DNA of 64,000 nucleotides from Paenibacillus phyllosphaerae. Its GTDB lineage: Bacteria; Bacillota; Bacilli; Paenibacillales; Paenibacillaceae. Made by a program: the position numbers and the translations under genes. The stretch lies in contig NZ_JACHXK010000002.1 in assembly GCF_014192105.1 (NCBI RefSeq), forward strand, positions 119,282-183,281. The letters run 5' to 3'. The notes below the pieces were generated by a model that saw only the letters and a program-made list of their open reading frames with translations, was not told where the DNA came from and ran no database searches. This document shows, in pieces, positions 19,801 through 28,199 of this stretch. Position 1 is the first letter of the stretch. The number at the start of each line of letters is the position of its first letter.

Positions 19801-20163
19801 TACAAAATCGCAACCGTCAGCGGCGGTGTCATTACGGCCGTGGGTTCCGGCAAAACAAACATTACTGCCAAGTACGCCGGCAAGACGGTACGCATTCCGG
19901 TGGAGGTCGATCTGCTGAAATATTTGGAGACTTCTTACGTGAATATCGCGCTTAAAGTTGGCGAGCAGCTGCAGGTACAGTCGACGGCCACGTATAAGGA
20001 TCTATCGGAGGTCGACGTGACGAAGCACGCATTGTGGACGACTTCGCGCGCGGCTGTCGCAACGGCCAAAGACGGTCTGATCAAAGCGACCGGTAAAGGA
20101 AAAGCATCGATTACCGTTGCCTATGGAGATAAAAAAGTGAAACTGAACGTGATCGTTTCCTAG
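16813..20163 (+). CDS. Large secreted protein of 13 tandem Ig-like (BIG2-type) repeats
   Basis: 1116 aa starting at TTG 16813, with AAAGGGG at 16798-16804. The signal peptide ends near VLA-A. The rest is about 13 tandem modules of about 83 aa with the bacterial Ig-like group 2 signature: TATYxDGTxxDVTxxAxWSSxxxxVAxV...GxxTGxxxGxAxITAxYGGKxVxVxV. No catalytic domain, LPXTG, SLH, LysM or C-terminal TM is seen, so how it is held at the surface is unclear. Signature residues recur every fourth module, e.g. VD(K/Q)T(Q/K)KL after modules 3 and 7 and VPSKV/LPVKI after modules 5 and 9. That points to block duplication. Likely an extended adhesin or matrix fibre, by inference. Confidence 0.88.
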   Translation: MEQIKQRQLRNILLAFVILMWGTIGTNPVLAATSSEDLSKLVLSSNELTLAIGDSAAISAYGIYEDGTSEDLTYYADWKSEDGSIASVYNGTITAKAEGKATLIASYGSYAQTIQVEVTKKVKALTKDKQTLELRKGTTASIGLTATYTDNTTESVAAKADWSSTDESIATVLNGTVTGVAAGTVTITGTYGGKTVTVTANVEVAKRLDASQTSVSLLQNESQTITLTATYADGTTKEVTSDAVWSSSNEAVADVLSGTIKGYSAGTATITAQYGTKTVTIAVDVDKTQKLTVDEQNVFLRVDKTQQLTVTAVYPSGTAADVTESAVWSSSNEAVAYVSKGLITGIASGTATITAKYGTKTVQVTVNVEIVNLLEASSEEVTLSAGGTGKVTVKATYIEGTTEDVTSKAVWTSTDSTVAFAAKGTITAYKMGTAQITGTYGGKSVAISVSVDVPSKVSTSSKEINIQKDEVYYADLIASYADESEKVMTEKATWTSDDTSVVTVNKGVLTGVAYGTATVTAAYGGKSVALTVHVENVRRIEASSTDVALFIDESETIQLMATLTDGTVKDVAQEAVWSSTNEQVAYAAKGVITGYTSGTATVTAAYANQKVTIYVSVDQTKKLKASETSLFLDTDETFRATVTAMYPDGTTADVTSQAVWSTSNGAIATVYQGLITAEAPGTASITATYSNKSVTITVDVDVARHLDPSDDQLDLRAGSQHTLTVIATFADGSQEDVTSKAEWSSDNEEVAYVAKGSVAAYAMGEAVLTASYGGATVDIPVTVDLPVKIRASEEELHLDVKEEAELLIYARYSDNSEADITGKVEWSVKDDGIAEVINGTITGIATGSTTVTAQYGEKSVTIPVKVGLSASLEANVPLVTMGVSDTYQLVITAVDEDGNETNVTDKAVWKSSKAAVAGVKKGLVTAYSKGKANITATYGGQSVVVAVEVDQVARIEASITSASLKSGGSVKATVTVVYSDGNKKDVTALAEWKTSSYKIATVSGGVITAVGSGKTNITAKYAGKTVRIPVEVDLLKYLETSYVNIALKVGEQLQVQSTATYKDLSEVDVTKHALWTTSRAAVATAKDGLIKATGKGKASITVAYGDKKVKLNVIVS

Positions 20164-20204
20164 CGGCAAACGAACGTTCGGCAAGCAGCATGGCGAGCAA
20201 ATAT

Positions 20205-20246
20205 ACGAGCAGATGATCAGGGCAACCTTGACCATCTGCTCGTTTT
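20205..20246 (+). terminator. Terminator of the Ig-repeat gene
   Basis: Perfect 11-bp stem ACGAGCAGATG / CATCTGCTCGT with a 17-base loop and TTTT. Confidence 0.8.
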
Positions 20247-20307
20247 GCGTGTAATAATCTTCCAATTGGGTGATTCCATCCGTATAGTAGAGAGAGGAGT
20301 TGCGAAC

Positions 20308-21222
20308 ATGCGTAAAGGGGGAGCGGCTATGACAATCGAATGGACATCCATTCGCTTCGGCGTGGAAATAGAGTATGTTGGCGGAACGCCGGACGAGGTG
20401 GAACTGCTGCCGGGCTGGACGATGGCGCGCGATGAGCTGCAGATCGATGATACGGGACGTGAATCCGGCAGCGAGCTTCAGACCCCGCCGCTAAGCTGGG
20501 TGGATCGCGAACAGCTTAGCATCATGCTGGAACGGTTGCAAGCGAGCGGGGCGGCCGCGAACTGGAGCTGCGGCCTGCACGTGCATGTCGATCTATCGGC
20601 ATGGGGAGCGCCGATCGTGCCGGCCTTGATCGATTCGGCCATGCAGATGCAGGATGCGCTGAGGCAGCTGCTGCAGATGAGCCCGCACCGGGCGCTATTC
20701 TGCCCGCCGGTCATCGAGGCGATGCGCGGCCGGTTCAAGCTTGAGCCGGGACCGGGAGCCGTGCGCAATGCGGGACGTCCGCAATCCCACCGGTGCGGTA
20801 TTAATGTAGCGGCATTCTACGATATCGGCACGGTGGAGATCCGTTACGCGAACGGATCGCTGGCGTATGACGAGGTCATCCGTACGGTGGAGCTATGCCT
20901 TCGCTTCGTAGCGGCTGTAGGGGCTGGAGCAGGCAACCAGCTTCCCAATGATCCTCTGCCGCTCGCACGGCGGCTCGGCGCTCCTGAAGCGGGTTATCCG
21001 CAGGCGTCCGAACCGCCGCGATGGTATAGGGAGCGGATGTGGCTTGAGGACGCGCTCATACCTGTTTTTGCGCCCATGATCCCGGAGCTGGTGCCGTCAG
21101 GGGAGATTCATCATATTCTCCCTGGATCGGAAGGGCTGATCGTCGCCATTGAGAATCCGGAAGGGCAGCTGTCCCGGTTTACCTTCCGCGCGACGGCCGA
21201 GGGGTGGGAGAAGGTGGTATAA
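20308..21222 (+). CDS. Amidoligase family protein
   Basis: Predicted cytosolic ATP-dependent carboxylate-amine ligase of 304 aa, of the Amidoligase_2 type (glutamine synthetase-like fold). Family hallmarks are the N-terminal FGVEIEYVGG, which carries metal-binding Glu residues, GLHVHVDLS in the middle and GTVEIRYANGSL further on. These proteins are thought to form amide or isopeptide bonds, possibly on peptides or wall material. Experimental data are scarce and the substrate here is unknown. ATG 20308 follows AGAGGAG at 7-8 bases; ATG 20329 also has a GGGGGAG and is a valid alternative. It is followed by a CPBP protease gene with its own promoter. No peptide precursor or GAT-II partner gene is adjacent. 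Confidence 0.75.
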   Translation: MRKGGAAMTIEWTSIRFGVEIEYVGGTPDEVELLPGWTMARDELQIDDTGRESGSELQTPPLSWVDREQLSIMLERLQASGAAANWSCGLHVHVDLSAWGAPIVPALIDSAMQMQDALRQLLQMSPHRALFCPPVIEAMRGRFKLEPGPGAVRNAGRPQSHRCGINVAAFYDIGTVEIRYANGSLAYDEVIRTVELCLRFVAAVGAGAGNQLPNDPLPLARRLGAPEAGYPQASEPPRWYRERMWLEDALIPVFAPMIPELVPSGEIHHILPGSEGLIVAIENPEGQLSRFTFRATAEGWEKVV

Positions 21223-21237
21223 TGTCGGCTGTTGGTC

Positions 21238-21267
21238 TTGACCAATTTTCCACTTATTGACTATACT
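21238..21267 (+). promoter_or_regulatory. Predicted sigma-A promoter of the CPBP protease gene
   Basis: TTGACC (21238-21243), 18-base spacer, TATACT (21262-21267), ending 40 bp before the GTG start. Confidence 0.6.
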
Positions 21268-21307
21268 TCTACCTATGACCATAAACTGGTAAAGGTGGTA
21301 GACTTGA

Positions 21308-22144
21308 GTGAGAAGGTTGCGCGTGCATGGCAGGATTGCCTTATGTTTTGTTCTATTCATCATCGTGGCAAGCGTCGGGACAGCCATTCTGGGAGGGCAG
21401 TCAGCGAGCGAATTATCGTTGACCGAAACTATGCTGTTATCGTCGTTGGGCTTAGGCGGGTCGGCGCTCCTAGTATATTTTTCCTTTGATCGCAAGAGTC
21501 CATGGACGCTGGGATTCAACCGCACGCGAGCTATCCCGTATTTGCTGCAAGGCGCGATGGTAGGCCTTCTGCTCATGGCCGTGTCCTTCGGGCTGATCGG
21601 CATATTCGGCGGGTTCGCGATCGAATCGGCGAATAGCTTGAGCGGTATAGGGACGAAGCTCTTAACCGGCTGCATCCTGTTCATGATTGTGGCAGTCTGC
21701 GAGGAATTGTTCTGCCGCGGTTATTTGCAGGGGCTGCTGAAGCATCATTACGGCGTGAACGCGAGCATTCTCATTACTTCTCTGTTATTCTCCTTGCTGC
21801 ACGCTGGCAATCCGGGCATCTGGACGACGCCGTTTACGTTAATCAACATCTTCTTAATCGGCTTATTTTTCGCGCTGACCCGCGAATTGACCGGCAGTCT
21901 GTGGATGCCGATCGGATTCCATTTTGCCTGGAATTTCTCGCAGGGACATCTCTTCGGCTTTGCTGTATCAGGAACGGATGCGGCTTCGGTGCTCACCATC
22001 ACGCCTCAAGGGACAGCCGTGTTGTCCGGCGGAGAATTCGGTGCGGAAGGCAGCGTCGTAACGACGATCCTTATCCTCGCCGTCTGTCTGCTCGCAACCC
22101 GTACGATGCGTGCCCGAGCGGACAGTTCCCACTTTCCCGCCTAA
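21308..22144 (+). CDS. CPBP family intramembrane glutamic endopeptidase (CAAX protease/Abi-type)
   Basis: Integral membrane protein of 278 aa with about seven hydrophobic helices. The three CPBP motifs are present: EELFCRGYL (EExxxR), SLLFSLLHAG (FxxxH) and HFAWNFSQG (HxxxN). Family members cleave substrates within or near the membrane; bacterial ones act in bacteriocin maturation or immunity and in stress responses. GTG 21308 is preceded by AAAGGTGG at 21291-21298. It has its own promoter and a strong terminator, so it is probably monocistronic despite following the amidoligase. Confidence 0.88.
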   Translation: MRRLRVHGRIALCFVLFIIVASVGTAILGGQSASELSLTETMLLSSLGLGGSALLVYFSFDRKSPWTLGFNRTRAIPYLLQGAMVGLLLMAVSFGLIGIFGGFAIESANSLSGIGTKLLTGCILFMIVAVCEELFCRGYLQGLLKHHYGVNASILITSLLFSLLHAGNPGIWTTPFTLINIFLIGLFFALTRELTGSLWMPIGFHFAWNFSQGHLFGFAVSGTDAASVLTITPQGTAVLSGGEFGAEGSVVTTILILAVCLLATRTMRARADSSHFPA

Positions 22145-22210
22145 CAGAGGAAGCAGTCTCTAGCCCCTATTTCTCGCTGTACCCTAATCGCATAGGCTAT
22201 AGGCAATACA

Positions 22211-22247
22211 AAAACAGACTGCGGCTCTTACAGCCCCAGTCTGTTTT
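22211..22247. terminator. Bidirectional terminator between the CPBP and LamG genes
   Basis: Perfect 11-bp stem AAAACAGACTG / CAGTCTGTTTT with A- and T-rich ends, in the convergent gap, so usable on both strands. Confidence 0.85.
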
Positions 22248-22259
22248 GTTGCGCATGCG

Positions 22260-22973
22260 TTATTTCAAACCGACGGCTGTGCCGTCCACGAGCTTCGCCT
22301 TCAAGGCATAGCCGTATGCCCCGGTGCCATCCTGGCCGATATTCGTGTTGCTGGTCGTATCGATGCTGCCCTGCTTGGCGGCAATGCTGACGCTGCTCAC
22401 CATCTGCGCATCCTTATAGAATTTGGCGGATCCGTTTCGATCATGAGTGATCGCAATATAATGCCAACTGCCGTCAGCGACGCCTGGAATTGTCACATCT
22501 GTGCGAGTCTGGACGGAAGGTGTATAATTCCATTTGAGCGAGCCGTTCGATTGAAGGGACACAATCCAACCGGTATTCGCACCGGATGCCCAGTTCTTGT
22601 TGCCGATAATGACGGGATCGCCGGTTACGCCGGAGGATTGCATCCAGAACGCGACCGTGTAATCCGTCGCGCTGCCGAAAGTGGTATTCGCTGTCTTGCC
22701 GAGATTCAAATACTGTCCGGCAGTCTTGAATTCGATCGCGCTGCCGACGCGCCCGGCTGTATAGGTTGGCGAACCGGCCGCAGAGACAGGCGTTAGGGCG
22801 GACGAACTGTCGGTTACGTTACCTTCGAACTTAAGCGATAAGGCGGAGTCAGCCGGAACCGCGGCTGCAGCCAGCGCAGTGCCGTTCATGGCGGGGAAGG
22901 ATACGGACGGGATATGAGGAAGCGTCCATCCGAGCGCAAGCAGCGCCGATCCGATTTTGAAGCTCTTTTTCAT
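22260..22973 (-). CDS. Secreted LamG-like (concanavalin A-like) domain protein, apparently truncated
   Basis: 237 aa with a signal peptide (about 1-36, cleavage near ALA-A) and one LamG_3/concanavalin A-like jelly-roll domain (about 42-235). It is clearly paralogous to the N-terminal LamG domain of the 28381-31434 protein: both contain the pattern FxNxxTDSS, SFW/AFW, NKxWxSGxNxG, LKWNY and TNIGxDGTGxY. The reading frame stops in the last LamG strand (AKLVDGTAVGLK), where the paralogue continues [15 protein letters not shown] and then further domains. It may therefore be a truncated copy, or a short protein with an atypical end. The ribosome binding site AAGGAGGG (22981-22988) is good. Confidence 0.8.
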   Translation of the reverse strand: MKKSFKIGSALLALGWTLPHIPSVSFPAMNGTALAAAAVPADSALSLKFEGNVTDSSSALTPVSAAGSPTYTAGRVGSAIEFKTAGQYLNLGKTANTTFGSATDYTVAFWMQSSGVTGDPVIIGNKNWASGANTGWIVSLQSNGSLKWNYTPSVQTRTDVTIPGVADGSWHYIAITHDRNGSAKFYKDAQMVSSVSIAAKQGSIDTTSNTNIGQDGTGAYGYALKAKLVDGTAVGLK

Positions 22974-23087
22974 TCATCATCCCTCCTTCTCGAGTTAAAT
23001 CGCAATCAAAAACACGTCATCGTCTTGTTTTGTGTCAAGGTTTGTATGTTTTATCGCTTAATAGGAAGATTTAGGTTGTACTGTTTG

Positions 23088-23107
23088 CACATTGTAAGTT
23101 CAATGTG
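23088..23107 (+). promoter_or_regulatory. Perfect inverted repeat upstream of the hybrid kinase gene
   Basis: CACATTG-TAAGTT-CAATGTG, 7-bp arms with a 6-base spacer, 168 bp before the kinase start. Typical size for a dimeric regulator site; the protein is unknown. No other gene is visible in the ~300-bp gap 22974-23275. Confidence 0.4.
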
Positions 23108-23275
23108 AAGAGAATATGTGTTTCAGCTGATTCTATAGCGGGTAAGTAAGGTAAAAACTCAGTTTTTTGTCTTCATTCTTATACAAAAAACATAAACGCG
23201 GACACCATGCTGTGGGATTGTGTGCGTTTTAAATGTATGCGCTGTAAAGTAGCAAGCCGTGGGAGGATCGTGAAA

Positions 23276-25921
23276 ATGCAGCAGCCAATTGTTGACCATC
23301 AAGAATTATTCGAGCAAATTTACACGAATTTGCCCATTGCCATTACACTTTCAGCCTTGAACGGAGAATGGGCGAAGTTCAACCCCGCGTTCGCAGCGTG
23401 GCTCGGTTATACCCCGGATCAGGTCATGGAACGTGGTCTTGCGGGACTTACGCATCCGGAAGATATAGGCCTGGAGAAGCAGGCCGCGCGCCAATTCCTA
23501 GCAGGAGAGGGGTCGCAGCACCAATACGAGCAGCGGTTCTTGCACCATAACGGCCATTATGTATGGGCTTCCGTTCAGGTGAGCGGTATACGCAAGCCGG
23601 GTGAAGAAGAGGTGAGCGGACTTCTCTCCTCGATCGTGGATATCACCGCCTCGAAGGAAGCGGCGCTTAAACTGGAGCAATCGGAAAAGATGTTCCATCT
23701 CATCTCGGAGCATGCGCAAGAGATCATTTATCTGTCCTCACTGGATGGGATCTGCGAGTTTTGTTCGCCGGCCGCCGAGCGGCTGCTCGGCTATAAGCCC
23801 GAAGAGGTTATCGGCCGGAGCAATCTGGAGAATTACCACCCGGATGACTTGGAATTGTTATTACAGCTAGATCCTATGCATAACGGCATTGCCCGTTACC
23901 GTCTGCGCCATAAGCAGGGCCATTATCTGTGGTTCGAGACGACCTATTCCATTATTGGCGGGGCGGATTCGAATAAGAAGGTGCTAGCGATTGCGCGGGA
24001 TATTACGGAGCAACGACGCAATGAGGAGATTCTGGCAGAAGCCGAGCGGATCGCCTCGATCGGCAGCTGGGAGTGGGACTTGACGACGGGCCAGTTCTCC
24101 TTGTCGGATCAGCTCTACACCATTTTCGGCATCAAGGAAAAAGAAAGTGCGCTCCGCGCGTGGCGGCTGCTCCGCTACATCCAGCCGGACGAACGGAAAC
24201 GGCTGAAGGAAGGCATCCGTCAAGCCAAAGACGGCGAGATGCTAAGTTTCGAATTCCAGCATCTGGGCGAAGACAGCGTGCTTAAATACCTACATATGCG
24301 CGGGATCGTCACCGCCAAAGACGGCGACAAAACGATCAGGATGAATGGTACGGTTCAAGATATTACAGACCGCAAACAGGTGGAATACAAGCTTCAGGAA
24401 TCGGTGGAACGGTATACGTCTCTGAAGGAATACAATCACGATACGATCATTTCGTTCGATTTGCAGGGCAGAATCATCAACTCCAATCGGGTGGCTGAGC
24501 AGCTCACCGGTTACACGGTAGCCGAGATGAAAGGTTCGAGCTTGTCGATGCTGATCGGCCATCGGAGCTTGGAATTGATTCTTCACGGAAATCATGAGGC
24601 CGCGGAGAAACTCATTGACAGTGTCTGGCACAAGAACGGGCATACGATCGAGGTACTGGTCACCATTGCCCCGATTATCATAAACGCCAAGAATGTCGGC
24701 TATTATGTCATCATTAAAGACATCACCGAACAGAAGAAGCTGCTGATTGCCAAAGAAACGGCCGAACGGATGAATCAAGCCAAGAGCGAGTTCCTGGCTA
24801 TGATGAGCCATGAGATCCGGACCCCGATGAACGGGGTGATCGGTATGACCGATTTGCTGCTCGAGACGACAGAGCTGAATGAGGAGCAGCGGGATTTTGT
24901 CAGCGTCATTCATAAGAGCGGCGAAGTGCTGCTCACCATCATTAACGACATTCTGGATTTCTCCAAAATCGAATATGGGCAGACCGAGCTGCTGGAAGAA
25001 CCGCTAGTTGTGGAGGAGGTCATTTCTGGGGTGCTGGACATCCTGTATCCGAAGGTGCAGGAGAAGCAGTTGAAGGTAGTGCATACCATCGCCGATGATG
25101 TGCCCAAGCAAGTCTATGGCGATGCCTACCGGCTGAACCAGGTGCTCATGAATATTGTGGGCAATGCGGTTAAGTTCACGACGCAAGGTACGATTACGAT
25201 TGACGTGACCATCCCTCCGCTCGTGGATCGGGAGGAAGAGTATGTCACGCTGCAGTTCAAGGTTACGGATACAGGTGTGGGCATCCCTCCAGAGAAGAGG
25301 GATAAGCTATTCCAGCCTTTCTCGCAGCTCGAACCCTATATGGCCCGCAAGACCGGCGGAACAGGACTGGGGCTGGCGATCAGCCGGAAGCTCGTTCACT
25401 TGATGAGCGGCGAGATTTGGGTAGAGGATCCGAAGGGCGATACTGGAGCCGTCTTTGCTTTCAAAGTGAGGCTGAAGAAGGGCCGTATATCAAGTCAGGA
25501 GGACAACGAGCTGTTCGAGACCAATGCAGGCGAAGATGGAAAGCTGAACATACTTATAGCCGAAGACAATGCGATTAATCAACTGGTGTTGCGCAAAATG
25601 GTAGAGAAGCTCGGGCATGAGGTGGATCATGTAGAGTCGGGACTTGCTGCCTGCGAAGCGGTTAAGCAAAAGCGCTATGATATCATATTCATGGATCTGC
25701 ATATGCCAGAGCTTAATGGCATGGAGGCGACCCGGATTATTCAGGAATCGATGCCGCCGTCACAGACGCCTTATATTATTGCCGTCACGGCCAATGCGCT
25801 TCGGGGAGACCGGGAAATCTGCCTTGCCGCCGGCATGGACGATTATATCAGCAAGCCGCTCAAGAGCGAGATGATTGTGAATGTGCTCGAGCAATACAAC
25901 AAGAAGCCTAAAAGGATATAA
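23276..25921 (+). CDS. Hybrid sensor histidine kinase with four PAS domains and a C-terminal receiver
   Basis: Cytosolic signalling kinase of 881 aa without TM helices. Four PAS/PAC units (about 10-125, 135-250, 258-370, 375-490) alternate with DIT(A/E) linkers. A HisKA domain carries phospho-acceptor His512 ([11 protein letters not shown]). The HATPase_c domain (about 615-735) shows N-box [15 protein letters not shown] and [10 protein letters not shown]. The receiver (about 752-870) has phospho-acceptor Asp807 (FMDLHMPE) and Lys in SKPLK. Four PAS domains suggest redox, small-molecule or dimer-interface sensing; ligands are unknown. ATG 23276 follows GGGAGG at 23261-23266 (9 bases). No response regulator or Hpt protein is adjacent, so the output partner lies elsewhere. 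Confidence 0.92.
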   Translation: MQQPIVDHQELFEQIYTNLPIAITLSALNGEWAKFNPAFAAWLGYTPDQVMERGLAGLTHPEDIGLEKQAARQFLAGEGSQHQYEQRFLHHNGHYVWASVQVSGIRKPGEEEVSGLLSSIVDITASKEAALKLEQSEKMFHLISEHAQEIIYLSSLDGICEFCSPAAERLLGYKPEEVIGRSNLENYHPDDLELLLQLDPMHNGIARYRLRHKQGHYLWFETTYSIIGGADSNKKVLAIARDITEQRRNEEILAEAERIASIGSWEWDLTTGQFSLSDQLYTIFGIKEKESALRAWRLLRYIQPDERKRLKEGIRQAKDGEMLSFEFQHLGEDSVLKYLHMRGIVTAKDGDKTIRMNGTVQDITDRKQVEYKLQESVERYTSLKEYNHDTIISFDLQGRIINSNRVAEQLTGYTVAEMKGSSLSMLIGHRSLELILHGNHEAAEKLIDSVWHKNGHTIEVLVTIAPIIINAKNVGYYVIIKDITEQKKLLIAKETAERMNQAKSEFLAMMSHEIRTPMNGVIGMTDLLLETTELNEEQRDFVSVIHKSGEVLLTIINDILDFSKIEYGQTELLEEPLVVEEVISGVLDILYPKVQEKQLKVVHTIADDVPKQVYGDAYRLNQVLMNIVGNAVKFTTQGTITIDVTIPPLVDREEEYVTLQFKVTDTGVGIPPEKRDKLFQPFSQLEPYMARKTGGTGLGLAISRKLVHLMSGEIWVEDPKGDTGAVFAFKVRLKKGRISSQEDNELFETNAGEDGKLNILIAEDNAINQLVLRKMVEKLGHEVDHVESGLAACEAVKQKRYDIIFMDLHMPELNGMEATRIIQESMPPSQTPYIIAVTANALRGDREICLAAGMDDYISKPLKSEMIVNVLEQYNKKPKRI

Positions 25922-25929
25922 CCGGGAAT

Positions 25930-25976
25930 AAAGCGTCAAGAACAAGAAGGAACTTCTTCTGTTCTTGACGCTTTTT
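25930..25976 (+). terminator. Terminator of the hybrid kinase gene
   Basis: Long stem AAAGCGTCAAGAAC / GTTCTTGACGCTTT with an inner AAGAAG/CTTCTT stem, followed by T residues. Confidence 0.9.
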
Positions 25977-26034
25977 GGTCATGGGAAGGGGATTGCTTGA
26001 AGGATAACTATGCTTACGGCATTCGAAGCAGCAG

Positions 26035-26919
26035 CTAGACGGGCAAGCCGGAGACCAGCAGGGCTAACTCTTGCTCCAATGACGAGGAGACCGATCCCAT
26101 GGGCGGTCGAACCTGATCGGAGGCAATAAGACCTTGCCGGGCGAGCAGCCATTTGAGCGGTGCGGGATTCGATTCCTGGAATAGCTTGTGAATAAGCGGC
26201 AGCAGGGTGTGGAACAGCTCTTGTGCTTGCTCATAGGCGCCGGATGCCGCCAATCGACAGACTTGGGCGAAGGAATTGGTCTGCAAATTTGCCGATGCCA
26301 GCATACCTCCATGGGCGCCTTGCTGCAGCATGGCCAAGAGCAAGCGGTCTTCTCCGCATAGAATCGGCTTGGATTGCGCCTCAGCTAACGCCGTGCACAG
26401 CGATGTTCCGCCTGAGCTGTCCTTCAGGCCGATGACCCCGTCCAAGTCGAGAATACGAAGCAGGGTATCGGCGGATAAGGCCACGCCGGTACGTGCCGGG
26501 ATCTCATAGGCTATGACAGGAACACCGACCTGAGCGACGCGGCGAAAATGCTCGACAATGCCAGCCTGCGAGGGCAAGCTGTAATACGGCGTTACGACCA
26601 GCACGGCATCTGCGCCGATCATCCCAGCCTGCTCCGTTCGTTTCACCGTCTCGGCGGTATTGTTCGTCCCCGTCCCGACGACAAGCGGAAGCTGCCGGCT
26701 CATCATGCATAGCCGGGTGATCTGCACCAACGTGGACACCTCGGTCCAAGTCACGGTTGGCGCTTCGCCGGTCGTTCCGTTCACGACGATCCCTTGAATA
26801 TCCCGATTCAACAGCCCGCTTATATAGCGGTGGTAGGATTCCGGATCCAGCTCCTCATTAGGTAGGAAAGGGGTCACCACAGGGACATAGACGCCTTGCA
26901 AATCTTGCTCGTGCAGCAT
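26035..26919 (-). CDS. Dihydrodipicolinate synthase family protein (DapA-like class I aldolase)
   Basis: 294 aa TIM-barrel lyase of the DapA/N-acetylneuraminate lyase family. The Schiff-base residue is Lys166 (IGLKDSSGG) and the catalytic Tyr is Tyr138 (YEIPARTG). The pyruvate-binding NGTTGEAPT motif is also present. Members condense or cleave pyruvate with aldehydes. The surrounding genes are not lysine biosynthesis genes, so a catabolic or paralogous role is as likely as dihydrodipicolinate synthesis, and I give no gene symbol. ATG 26919 follows GAGGAGG; an upstream in-frame start at 26979 lacks a good site. It is divergent from the LacI gene at 27107. Confidence 0.85.
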   Translation of the reverse strand: MLHEQDLQGVYVPVVTPFLPNEELDPESYHRYISGLLNRDIQGIVVNGTTGEAPTVTWTEVSTLVQITRLCMMSRQLPLVVGTGTNNTAETVKRTEQAGMIGADAVLVVTPYYSLPSQAGIVEHFRRVAQVGVPVIAYEIPARTGVALSADTLLRILDLDGVIGLKDSSGGTSLCTALAEAQSKPILCGEDRLLLAMLQQGAHGGMLASANLQTNSFAQVCRLAASGAYEQAQELFHTLLPLIHKLFQESNPAPLKWLLARQGLIASDQVRPPMGSVSSSLEQELALLVSGLPV

Positions 26920-27047
26920 AACTGATTCCTCCTCGTGATTAGTTGCTGCCTTAACTGTATCATGGGAGCGAGCGTTCAATTAGCGAGAGTTACGAATAGT
27001 GCCGATCGATAATCTTGATGGTGAGAACAATGCCGGTACTGCGCTTA

Positions 27048-27076
27048 TTGAAATCCATTGCAAATGCACCTATAAT
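27048..27076 (+). promoter_or_regulatory. Predicted sigma-A promoter of the first LacI gene
   Basis: TTGAAA (27048-27053), 17-base spacer, TATAAT (27071-27076), 30 bp before the start codon. Confidence 0.75.
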
Positions 27077-27106
27077 GAGAAAAAATGCGAGTAAGGTTGA
27101 TTGCCA

Positions 27107-28117
27107 GTGGACAATAAAATCATCGATGTAGCCAAGCGGGCCGGCGTTTCCGCAGCGACGGTATCCCGTGTGCTGAACGACAGCTCGCTCGTGACCGAGA
27201 AGACGAAGCAGAAGGTGCTCAAGGTAATCGAGGAGATGGATTATCATCCGAATGCGGCGGCCAAGCATCTTCGTTCGCAGAAGACGGAGACGCTGGGCAT
27301 CATCGTGCCGGATATTAACAACTCCTATTTTGCCGAGATTATTAAGGGCGTCGAGAATACGGCTTACGGCCACAAGTACAAGGTCATCATCTGCGACTCG
27401 GATAACCGTCCGGAGAAGGAGCTCGAATATATCGGACTCGTCCCGAACCGAACTGTCGATGCGATGATTCTCGTGGCGCCGTTCATGAGCGACGAGATGA
27501 TTGACGACTTTGCGTCCAAGGGACATCTGATCGGGCTCGTCGGACGATCGGTGGACAATGAGAAAGTGCCTTACTGCACGACCGATAACGTGAATTTCTC
27601 CAGTCAAGTGGTGCAGCATCTCATTAAACAGGGCCATCGCCAGATTGCCTTCATCGGCGGCTATGCCGATTCCGCCGAGAATTACGAGCGGATGGAAGGC
27701 TATATGAAAGCGCTCAGAGATTCCAAAATCCCTTTCCAGCCGGGGCTGATCGAGAACGGCGATTTCGAGGAGAAACGCGGCTACGATGCGTTCATCCGGC
27801 TGCTCGACAAGAACCTTCCCTTCACCGCGGTCTATACGGCCAATGATGAGATCGCGCTTGGCGTCTACAGGGCATGCCGCGAACGGCAAATCCGCATTCC
27901 CGAGGATATGGCGGTGGTCGGCGTCGACAACAACCGGATCTCAGGCTATCTGCTGCCGCCGCTTAGCACAGTGGAACAGCCGAAGTATGCCATGGGCGCC
28001 CGAATTGCAGAGAAGCTGATCGGCATCCTGAGCAACAACGCCGAAGAAGCGCGCGAGACGGTGATCGAATCGACGTTGTTGATTCGAGGATCGTCGGATT
28101 ACAACAAATCCAACTAG
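27107..28117 (+). CDS. LacI family transcriptional regulator
   Basis: 336 aa DNA-binding regulator. The N-terminal HTH reads IDVAKRAGVSAATVSRVLN, followed by a hinge with NAAAKHLRS and a periplasmic-binding-protein-like sugar sensor (IIVPDINNSYFAEIIKG, AVVGVDN). GTG 27107 lies 10 bases after TAAGG; TTG 27101 in frame is less well placed. It is closely similar to the LacI protein at 32444 (for example both share EYV/IxLxxNRTVD and YERxEGYMKALRD). It has its own promoter and terminator. Unlike its paralogue it has no sugar genes next to it, only a divergent DapA-family gene, a candidate target. Confidence 0.92.
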   Translation: MDNKIIDVAKRAGVSAATVSRVLNDSSLVTEKTKQKVLKVIEEMDYHPNAAAKHLRSQKTETLGIIVPDINNSYFAEIIKGVENTAYGHKYKVIICDSDNRPEKELEYIGLVPNRTVDAMILVAPFMSDEMIDDFASKGHLIGLVGRSVDNEKVPYCTTDNVNFSSQVVQHLIKQGHRQIAFIGGYADSAENYERMEGYMKALRDSKIPFQPGLIENGDFEEKRGYDAFIRLLDKNLPFTAVYTANDEIALGVYRACRERQIRIPEDMAVVGVDNNRISGYLLPPLSTVEQPKYAMGARIAEKLIGILSNNAEEARETVIESTLLIRGSSDYNKSN

Positions 28118-28133
28118 ATAGACAACATGAAGT

Positions 28134-28163
28134 AAGCCATGGCTGCAATTAGCCATGGCTTTT
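28134..28163 (+). terminator. Terminator of the first LacI gene
   Basis: Perfect 11-bp stem AAGCCATGGCT / AGCCATGGCTT with a 6-base loop and TTTT. It may also stop minus-strand transcripts arriving from the dockerin end. Confidence 0.85.
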
Positions 28164-28199
28164 CCTGTGTAACGTGAAATCGATGACATTCGGTTAAGT

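Noticed and set aside
16813..20163. Possible CRISPR or noncoding tandem repeat
   Set aside because: The periodicity (~250 bp) is that of coding Ig-like modules with a continuous frame and signal peptide.
20308..21222. Glutamate-cysteine ligase instead of amidoligase
   Set aside because: The FGVEIEY start is shared by the superfamily, but length and the GLHVHVDLS and VEIRYANGSL segments fit Amidoligase_2 better.
26035..26919. Assigning dapA and lysine synthesis
   Set aside because: Family motifs are clear, but the neighbours are not lysine or dipicolinate genes and the family covers many aldolases.
27000..27047. LacI-type operator before the first lacI gene (GATCGATAATC)
   Set aside because: It lacks the flanking symmetry of the sites at 32258, 32381 and 33512.
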